This document shows positions 58,863 to 64,000 of a stretch of 64,000 bases of DNA, one piece after another. How positions within the stretch are numbered: the stretch's first letter is position 1; every line of letters starts with the position of its first letter. A program made the translations under genes and the position numbers. Source of the DNA: Streptomyces viridiviolaceus (GTDB taxonomy: Bacteria > Actinomycetota > Actinomycetes > Streptomycetales > Streptomycetaceae). The stretch spans positions 1 through 64,000 of the forward strand of contig NZ_BMWA01000015.1 in NCBI RefSeq assembly GCF_014650995.1, read 5' to 3'. A model generated the notes under the pieces. It saw only the letters and a list, made by a program, of their open reading frames with translations, made no database searches and was not told the origin of the DNA.

Positions 58863-60695
58863 ATGTCTGCCAGGACAGATGAGGAAATGTCGGATGGGGT
58901 TCCCCCCTCCACGACCGCGCGCCGCATGCTGCGCGGCCCGCGCCCTCAGGCCGTGCCCCTCATCGTCGGCAGAGCCTGCACCCTCGTCGGCCTGCTGGAC
59001 ATCGCCGCGGGCGTGTTCCCGCGGTTCCGGCACAGCCGTATGCACACTCTCGCCGAGGTGCTGCCCGGCGCGTTCGGCCCGTTCGCCGCGGCGCTGTCGC
59101 TCAGCGCCGGGGTGCTGTTGCTGCTTCTCGCCCACGGGCTGCGGCGCCGCAAGCGCCGGGCGTGGCGGGCCGCCGTGGCGCTGCTGCCGTTCGGCGCCGC
59201 CGCGCAGTTCACCTACCGTCACTCCCTCGCCGGGGTACTGATCTCGCTCGCGCTGCTCGCCGCCCTGCTGCGACACCGGGACCAGTTCGCCGCGCTGCCC
59301 GACCCGCGCAGCCGGTGGCGGGCGCTGGCCAACTTCGTACTCATGGGCGCCGGTTCGCTCGCCCTCGGGCTGGTCGTCGTCAGCGCCCACCCGCACCGCA
59401 TGGTCGGCGATCCGAGCCTGGCCGACCGCATCACGCACGTGTTGTACGGCCTGTTCGGCGTCGAGGGGCCGGTCGGCTACCGGGGCAGCACCTCCTGGAC
59501 GGTCGCCTTCTCCCTCGGCGCGCTCGGGCTGCTCACCGCCGTCACCACCGTCTATCTGGCCTTCCGCCCCGAACACCCCGCCGCCCGCCTGACGAAGGAG
59601 GACGAGGCACGCCTGCGCGCCCTGCTCGCCAAGCACGGTGGCCGGGACTCGCTCGGCCACTTCGCGCTGCGGCGCGACAAGGCGGTCGTCTTCTCCCCCA
59701 GCGGCAAGGCGGCCGTGACCTACCGCGTCGTCTCCGGAGTGATGCTCGCCAGCGGCGACCCGATCGGCGACGTCGAGGCGTGGCCGGGCGCCATCGAACG
59801 CTTCATGGACGAGGCGCGCGCCCACTCCTGGACCCCCGCCGTCATGGGCTGCTCCGAGACCGGCGGCGAGGTGTGGACCCGCGAAACCGGGCTCGACGCC
59901 CTCGAACTGGGCGACGAGGCGGTGGTGGACGTCGCGGATTTCTCGCTCGCCGGCCGCGCGATGCGCAACGTGCGCCAGATGGTCAAGCGCATCGAGCGAG
60001 CCGGTTACGAGACCCGGGTACGGCGCGTGGCTGATCTCGGCGACGCCGAACTGGACCGCATCCGCCGCGCCGCGGCCGACTGGCGCGGCACCGACACCGA
60101 GCGCGGCTTCTCCATGGCGCTGGGCCGCATCGGCGACCCCTCCGACGGCGACTGCCTGATCGCCACCGCGCACAGGCCCGACGCCGAGCCCGGCGAGTAC
60201 GGCGATCTGAGGGCGATCCTGCACTTCGTGCCCTGGGGCGCCGACGGCGCCTCCCTGGACCTGATGCGCCGCGACCGCTCGGCCGACCCCGGCATGAACG
60301 AGCTGCTGATCGTGGCCGCCCTCCAGGCCGCCCCGCGGTTCGGCATCACGCGGGTCTCGCTGAACTTCGCGATGTTCCGCTCGGCGCTCGCCCGCGGCGA
60401 GAAGATCGGCGCGGGCCCGGTGCTGCGCGCCTGGCGCGGGCTGCTGGTGTTCCTCTCCCGGTGGTTCCAGATCGAGTCCCTGTACAGGTTCAACGCCAAG
60501 TTCCGGCCCCGGTGGGAGCCCCGCTTCGTCGTCTACCGCTCCTCAGCCGACCTGCCGCGCATCGGCTTCGCCGCCATGCAGGCGGAGGGCTTCGTCGACC
60601 TCGCCCTGCCCCTCCCGCGTTCCCTGCGCCGCCGCACCGGCGCCCGGCGGCCGTGCGCCCACCGCGTCGCCGAGCACGACGTACGGGCGGCGTGA
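58863..60695 (+). CDS. Phosphatidylglycerol lysyltransferase-like (DUF2156) membrane protein
   Basis: A 610-aa protein with an N-terminal membrane part (about six helices between residues 30 and 235) and a C-terminal DUF2156 double-GNAT domain (about 270-590), marked by GDPIGDVEAWPGAIERFMDEAR and LDLMRRDRSADPGMNELLI. The family (MprF, LysX C-term) transfers amino acids from aminoacyl-tRNA to membrane lipids and lowers cationic antimicrobial binding. The donor cannot be read out; a LysRS-like part of LysX is absent. The start is uncertain: ATG 58812, 58863 or 58887. Divergent from the esterase gene. Confidence 0.85.
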   Translation: MSARTDEEMSDGVPPSTTARRMLRGPRPQAVPLIVGRACTLVGLLDIAAGVFPRFRHSRMHTLAEVLPGAFGPFAAALSLSAGVLLLLLAHGLRRRKRRAWRAAVALLPFGAAAQFTYRHSLAGVLISLALLAALLRHRDQFAALPDPRSRWRALANFVLMGAGSLALGLVVVSAHPHRMVGDPSLADRITHVLYGLFGVEGPVGYRGSTSWTVAFSLGALGLLTAVTTVYLAFRPEHPAARLTKEDEARLRALLAKHGGRDSLGHFALRRDKAVVFSPSGKAAVTYRVVSGVMLASGDPIGDVEAWPGAIERFMDEARAHSWTPAVMGCSETGGEVWTRETGLDALELGDEAVVDVADFSLAGRAMRNVRQMVKRIERAGYETRVRRVADLGDAELDRIRRAAADWRGTDTERGFSMALGRIGDPSDGDCLIATAHRPDAEPGEYGDLRAILHFVPWGADGASLDLMRRDRSADPGMNELLIVAALQAAPRFGITRVSLNFAMFRSALARGEKIGAGPVLRAWRGLLVFLSRWFQIESLYRFNAKFRPRWEPRFVVYRSSADLPRIGFAAMQAEGFVDLALPLPRSLRRRTGARRPCAHRVAEHDVRAA

Positions 60696-60783
60696 CCTCC
60701 TCGTGGACCCCGCGGGGACGCCCGCCCGGCGCCCGACCGGGCCGCGCGGGAGGGCGACCCGCCCCTGGGCCTAGGCTGAACAC

Positions 60784-61674
60784 ATGAGCAAGCAGACCGG
60801 CCGCCGCCACCTGACGGGACTGACCGCATGGGACCGCTGCGCGGTCATGGGGGTCGTGAACGTGACCCCGGACTCCTTCTCCGACGGTGGCCGCTGGTTC
60901 GACACGACGGCCGCCATCAAGCACGGCCTCGACCTGGTCGCCCAGGGCGCGGACCTGGTCGACGTCGGCGGCGAGTCCACCCGCCCCGGCGCCACCCGCG
61001 TCGACGAGGACGAGGAGCTCAGGCGGGTCGTCCCGGTGGTGCGCGGCCTGGCCTCCGAGGGCGTCACGATCTCCGTCGACACCATGCGCGCCTCCGTCGC
61101 CGAGCAGGCCCTCGCGGCCGGCGCCGCCCTCGTCAACGACGTCTCCGGCGGCCTCGCCGACCCCCGCATGATCCCGGTCGTCGCGGACGCCGGCGCCCCC
61201 TTCGTCGTCATGCACTGGCGCGGCCTGCTGGAGGGCGGCAACGTCCGGGGCACGTACGACGACGTGGTCACCGAGGTCGTCGACGAGCTGCACGCGCGCG
61301 TGGAGGCCGTTCTGGAGGGCGGCATCGCCCCCGACCGCGTCGTCGTCGACCCCGGCCTCGGCTTCTCCAAGGACGCCGAGCACGACCTCGTCCTGCTGGC
61401 CCACCTGGACCGTCTGCTGGGCCTCGGCCATCCACTGCTCGTAGCGGCCTCCCGCAAGCGGTTCCTCGGCCGGGTCCTCGCCGGGCCGGAGGGCGCTCCG
61501 CCGCCGGCCCGCGAGCGGGACGCCGCCACCGCCGCCGTCTCGGCGCTCGCCGCGCACGTCGGCGCGTGGGCGGTCCGCGTGCACGAGGTACGGGCGACGG
61601 CGGACGCAGTCCGTGTCGCGCGTGCCATCGAGGGGGCGCGCACGGCGGGCGAGGGCACAGAAGGAGCCCGGTGA
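60784..61674 (+). CDS. folP: Dihydropteroate synthase
   Basis: A 296-aa TIM-barrel enzyme joining pterin pyrophosphate and p-aminobenzoate in folate synthesis; sulfonamide target. Motifs are VMGVVNVTPDSFSDGG (21-36), DVGGESTRPGA and VVDPGLGFSKDAEHDL. The length fits. ATG 60784 begins the folP-NTF2-folB-folK-DUF3180 run. Its stop overlaps the next GTG by 2-3 nt. Confidence 0.95.
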   Translation: MSKQTGRRHLTGLTAWDRCAVMGVVNVTPDSFSDGGRWFDTTAAIKHGLDLVAQGADLVDVGGESTRPGATRVDEDEELRRVVPVVRGLASEGVTISVDTMRASVAEQALAAGAALVNDVSGGLADPRMIPVVADAGAPFVVMHWRGLLEGGNVRGTYDDVVTEVVDELHARVEAVLEGGIAPDRVVVDPGLGFSKDAEHDLVLLAHLDRLLGLGHPLLVAASRKRFLGRVLAGPEGAPPPARERDAATAAVSALAAHVGAWAVRVHEVRATADAVRVARAIEGARTAGEGTEGAR

Positions 61675-62174
61675 ACGCCCCCCACATCGACGTCGAAGAG
61701 GTCGAGGCCGCCAACACCGCCTTCTACGAGGCGCTTGAGCAAGGCGATTTCGAAAAGGTCTCCGAGTTCTGGCTCACCCCCTCCGACCTGGGCATCGACG
61801 AGACGTACCACGACCCGGCGGACGCCGGTGTGGTCTCGTGCGTGCACCCCGGGTGGCCGGTGCTGACCGGGCGCGGCGAGGTCCTCAGGTCGTACGCGCT
61901 GATCATGGCGAACACCGACTACATCCAGTTCTTCCTCACCGACGTGCACGTCTCCGTCACCGGTGACACCGCCCTGGTGACCTGCACGGAGAACATCCTC
62001 AGCGGCGGCCCGGCCCCCGGCGAGGGCGACGAGCTCGGACCGCTCGTCGGCCAGCTCGTGGTCGCCACCAACGCGTTCCGGCGCACGCCCTCCGGCTGGA
62101 AACTGTGGTCGCACCACGCCTCGCCCGTGCTGGCGGAAACCGAGGAGGAGGACGGCGAGGAGACACCCCCCTGA
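61671..62174 (+). CDS. NTF2-like (SnoaL/DUF4440-type) protein
   Basis: A 167-aa small alpha-beta barrel protein of the nuclear transport factor 2 fold. Landmarks are ANTAFYEALEQGDFEKVSEFWL (about 14-35), CVHPGWPVLTGRGEVLRSYALIM, and a final GWKLWSHHASPV strand. The family spans enzymes, ketosteroid isomerases and ligand-binding proteins; no catalytic residue assignment is possible. GTG 61671 overlaps the folP stop (61672-61674) and has AAGGAG five bases upstream. It sits in the folate operon of streptomycetes without a known role in folate. Confidence 0.85.
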   Translation: MNAPHIDVEEVEAANTAFYEALEQGDFEKVSEFWLTPSDLGIDETYHDPADAGVVSCVHPGWPVLTGRGEVLRSYALIMANTDYIQFFLTDVHVSVTGDTALVTCTENILSGGPAPGEGDELGPLVGQLVVATNAFRRTPSGWKLWSHHASPVLAETEEEDGEETPP

Positions 62175-62434
62175 GTGGGTAGTCGACCCCCGGAGGGCCC
62201 GTGGGAAACAAGAAGTGTCCGGAATCACGGACCGGCGGGCAGGGGCGCCCACCAACCCGTGAGCCACCGGGCCCGCCAGGGCAAACGCACGGTGAAACCT
62301 GTCGGTCCCCGCCCCGTCCGACGCCCCCGCGGCCCGGCACTGTCGGTGCCCGCGGGTAGATTCGACTTCAGGCCGGCGTGCCGCCCGCACGCGGTGAGGA
62401 CCGGCCGAGACCGACGACTGCAGGAGTGATTCGC

Positions 62435-62794
62435 GTGGATCGTGTCGCGCTGCGCGGCCTGAAGGCCCGCGGGCACCACGGTGTGTTCCCCAAGGAGCGC
62501 GAGGAGGGCCAGACCTTCCTCGTGGACCTCGTCCTTGGCCTGGACACCCGGCCGGCCGCGGCCGACGACGACCTGGCGAAGACCGTGCACTACGGCATCG
62601 TGGCCGAGGAGGTCGTGGCCGTCGTCGAGGGCGAGCCCGTCAACCTCGTCGAGACGCTCGCCGAGCGCATCGCCCAGGTCTGTCTGAAGCACGAAGGGGT
62701 CGAGGAGGTCGAGGTCTGTGTCCACAAGCCGGACGCGCCGATCACCGTCCCGTTCGACGACGTGACCGTCACCATCACCCGGAGCCGTGTATGA
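62435..62794 (+). CDS. folB: Dihydroneopterin aldolase
   Basis: A 119-aa T-fold enzyme making 6-hydroxymethyl-dihydropterin. Motifs are LRGLKARGHHGVFPKEREEGQTFLVDL with HHGVFPKE near 20, YGIVAEEV, and the C-terminal HKPDAPI active-site loop. GTG 62435 has AGGAG eight bases upstream and gives the usual streptomycete length of about 119. It overlaps folK by 4 nt (62791-62794). The 260-bp gap before it may hold a promoter. Confidence 0.94.
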   Translation: MDRVALRGLKARGHHGVFPKEREEGQTFLVDLVLGLDTRPAAADDDLAKTVHYGIVAEEVVAVVEGEPVNLVETLAERIAQVCLKHEGVEEVEVCVHKPDAPITVPFDDVTVTITRSRV

Positions 62795-63402
62795 GCGTCC
62801 CGTTCACCCCGGGTCCCAGCGACCCGACCGTCCAGCCGGTGCCCGCCTCCGTCGTGGAGAAGGTGGACGCCGCCGACTCGACGCTGTCCAACCCCAAGCG
62901 CGCCGTGATCGCCCTCGGCTCCAACCTCGGCAACCGCCTGGAGAACCTCCAGGGCGCCATCGACGCGCTGGAGGACACCCCCGGCGTGCGCGTCAAAGGG
63001 GTCTCGCCGGTGTACGAGACGCAGCCGTGGGGCGTCGAGCCCGGCACCCAGCCGTCGTACTTCAACGCGGTCGTGGTCCTGAAGACCACGCTCGACCCGT
63101 CCTCCCTCCTGGAGCGGGCGCACGCCGTCGAGGAGGCCTTCCACCGCGTACGCGACGAGCGCTGGGGCCCGCGCACCCTCGACGTCGACATCGTCTCCTA
63201 CGCCGACGTCGTCTCCGACGACCCGCGGCTCACCCTCCCCCACCCCCGCGCCCACGAGCGCGCCTTCGTCCTCGCCCCCTGGCACGATCTCGACCCCGAG
63301 GCCCAGTTGCCGGGCCGGGGCTCGGTCGCGGACCTCCTGGACGCCGTCACGCGGGCCGGTGTCGCGCCCCGCGCCGACCTGGAACTCCGGCTGCCCGAGT
63401 AG
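62791..63402 (+). CDS. folK: Hydroxymethyl-dihydropterin pyrophosphokinase
   Basis: A 203-aa HPPK that pyrophosphorylates hydroxymethyl-dihydropterin, feeding FolP. Landmarks are VIALGSNLGNRLENLQGAID (about 34-53), YETQPWG, and RWGPRTLDVDIVSY (about 130-143). About 30 additional N-terminal residues precede the fold. ATG 62791 overlaps folB (ATGA). Nothing unusual besides the extension. Confidence 0.94.
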   Translation: MSVPFTPGPSDPTVQPVPASVVEKVDAADSTLSNPKRAVIALGSNLGNRLENLQGAIDALEDTPGVRVKGVSPVYETQPWGVEPGTQPSYFNAVVVLKTTLDPSSLLERAHAVEEAFHRVRDERWGPRTLDVDIVSYADVVSDDPRLTLPHPRAHERAFVLAPWHDLDPEAQLPGRGSVADLLDAVTRAGVAPRADLELRLPE

Positions 63403-63463
63403 TCGTTAAGGTCGAGACGGCCGAAGTGGCGGAACCGGGCATCCGGGGGACCGAAGGGACACC

Positions 63464-63952
63464 GTGAAAGAGTTGCGCATCAGGGTGCTGGCCGGCGTCT
63501 TCGTCGTGGCCGGCATCCTGTCCTGGGCCGGCGCCCGCCTGTGGAACTCGATCGGGACCCTCCCGAGCGTCCCCCTGGCCGCCCCCGTCGTCCTCGCCCT
63601 GATCGCCGTGGTCCTGCTGGCCACGGCGCTCTCGCTGCGCGCCCGCCTGAAGGCCCAGCGCGACCGTGTCCCCGGCGCCAAGGGCGTCGACCCGCTGATG
63701 GCGGCCCGCGCGGTCGTCTTCGGGCAGGCCAGCGCCCTGGTGGCCGCCCTGGTCGCCGGTATGTACGGCGGCACGGGCGTCTTCCTCCTGGAGTCCCTCG
63801 ACATCCCCGCCCGCCGCGACCAGGCCATCTACTCCGGCTTCTCGGTGCTCGCGGGCATCGGCGTCATAGCGGCCGCCATCTTCCTGGAGCGCGTCTGCAG
63901 GCTCCCGGAGGACGACGACAACGACCACGCGGGCGCGGCTCCGGCGGCCTGA
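63464..63952 (+). CDS. DUF3180 membrane protein
   Basis: A 162-aa membrane protein with four predicted segments (about 6-26, 38-58, 84-104 and 120-142). It is the actinobacterial DUF3180 protein regularly found after folK. It begins at GTG 63464, 61 bp after folK. No function is known; the linkage to folate genes is conserved rather than mechanistically explained. Confidence 0.88.
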   Translation: MKELRIRVLAGVFVVAGILSWAGARLWNSIGTLPSVPLAAPVVLALIAVVLLATALSLRARLKAQRDRVPGAKGVDPLMAARAVVFGQASALVAALVAGMYGGTGVFLLESLDIPARRDQAIYSGFSVLAGIGVIAAAIFLERVCRLPEDDDNDHAGAAPAA

Positions 63953-63965
63953 CGCCGCCGCGGCG

Positions 63966-64000
63966 TCACTGGGCCATGATCAGGCTCATCGCCTCGTTGC
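63966..64000 (-). CDS. C-terminal tip of an unidentified minus-strand gene
   Basis: On the minus strand the frame ends NEAMSLIMAQ, followed by TGA (63966-63968). The gene continues past the right edge. Ten residues are too few to identify a family, so only its existence and convergence with the DUF3180 gene are reported. Confidence 0.45.
   Translation of the reverse strand, partial: NEAMSLIMAQ

Overview
The window is chromosomal DNA of a Streptomyces species. It is very GC-rich with strong G/C bias at third codon positions, many GTG starts, frequent 4-nt stop/start overlaps, and a full sigE-cseA-cseB-cseC cell-envelope stress cluster. Gene content and order (trpS with a Trp attenuator, proC, ilvD, radA, disA, mutY, sigE-cseABC, clpC, lsr2, coaX-nadC-nadB-panC, nuoD-like, folP-folB-folK) match from memory the S. 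coelicolor SCO333x-SCO340x core region; no alignment was run. There is no insertion sequence, prophage, CRISPR array, rRNA or tRNA that I can see, so this is conserved core chromosome, not an island.

Layout. 0.4-4 kb: auxiliary-type tryptophanyl-tRNA synthetase behind a complete attenuator (leader peptide with tandem Trp codons and mutually exclusive hairpins), a GlxA-type regulator, a cysteine hydrolase and proC. 4-7.7 kb: an ABC exporter pair whose start codon lies inside an 18-bp-arm perfect inverted repeat, a methyltransferase and two small proteins. 7.7-14.5 kb: receptor-like Ser/Thr kinase, ilvD, a coupled TIM-barrel/TetR pair and a Ppx/GppA phosphatase. 14.5-21.8 kb: a Cys-rich unknown, an unusual sigma/anti-sigma/membrane/BACON-like fusion, radA, disA (c-di-AMP synthase), an exposed lipid-face protein and a PAP2 phosphatase. 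21.8-28.8 kb: a two-component pair whose kinase carries an extra C-terminal exported domain, mutY, and sigE-cseABC. 28.8-34 kb: VOC protein, AraC regulator, TetR-controlled DHA2 exporter, secreted M23 peptidase, secreted HAD phosphatase. 34-41.5 kb: clpC, a primase-like unknown, lsr2, argA-like GNAT with a BlaI-type regulator, small proteins, and a non-coding stretch with a 37-bp tandem repeat. 41.5-47 kb: a tightly coupled cofactor operon (DUF2520 dehydrogenase, panC, nadB, nadC, coaX) making pantothenate/CoA and NAD precursors. 47-57.4 kb: threonine-aldolase-like enzyme, ArsR-type regulator with operator, a second two-component system, a MidA/NDUFAF7-type methyltransferase converging on an orphan NuoD, two bacterial PH-domain proteins and a coiled-coil protein. 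57.5-64 kb: an esterase divergent from an aminoacyl-phosphatidylglycerol synthase-like protein, then the folate operon folP-(NTF2-like)-folB-folK-DUF3180, with the 3' tip of a minus-strand gene at the right edge.

Cell-envelope integrity recurs: SigE/Cse, an M23 hydrolase, the aminoacyl-lipid pair, PAP2, membrane-tethered regulators and a c-di-AMP synthase. The most interesting observations are the orphan NuoD with altered quinone-site residues next to a putative NuoD methyltransferase, the single-chain sigma/anti-sigma/BACON-like protein, the kinase with a C-terminal exported domain, the hairpin burying an ABC transporter start, the esterase/aminoacyl-lipid synthase pair with shared direct repeats, and an enriched CAC(GC)nGTG palindrome.
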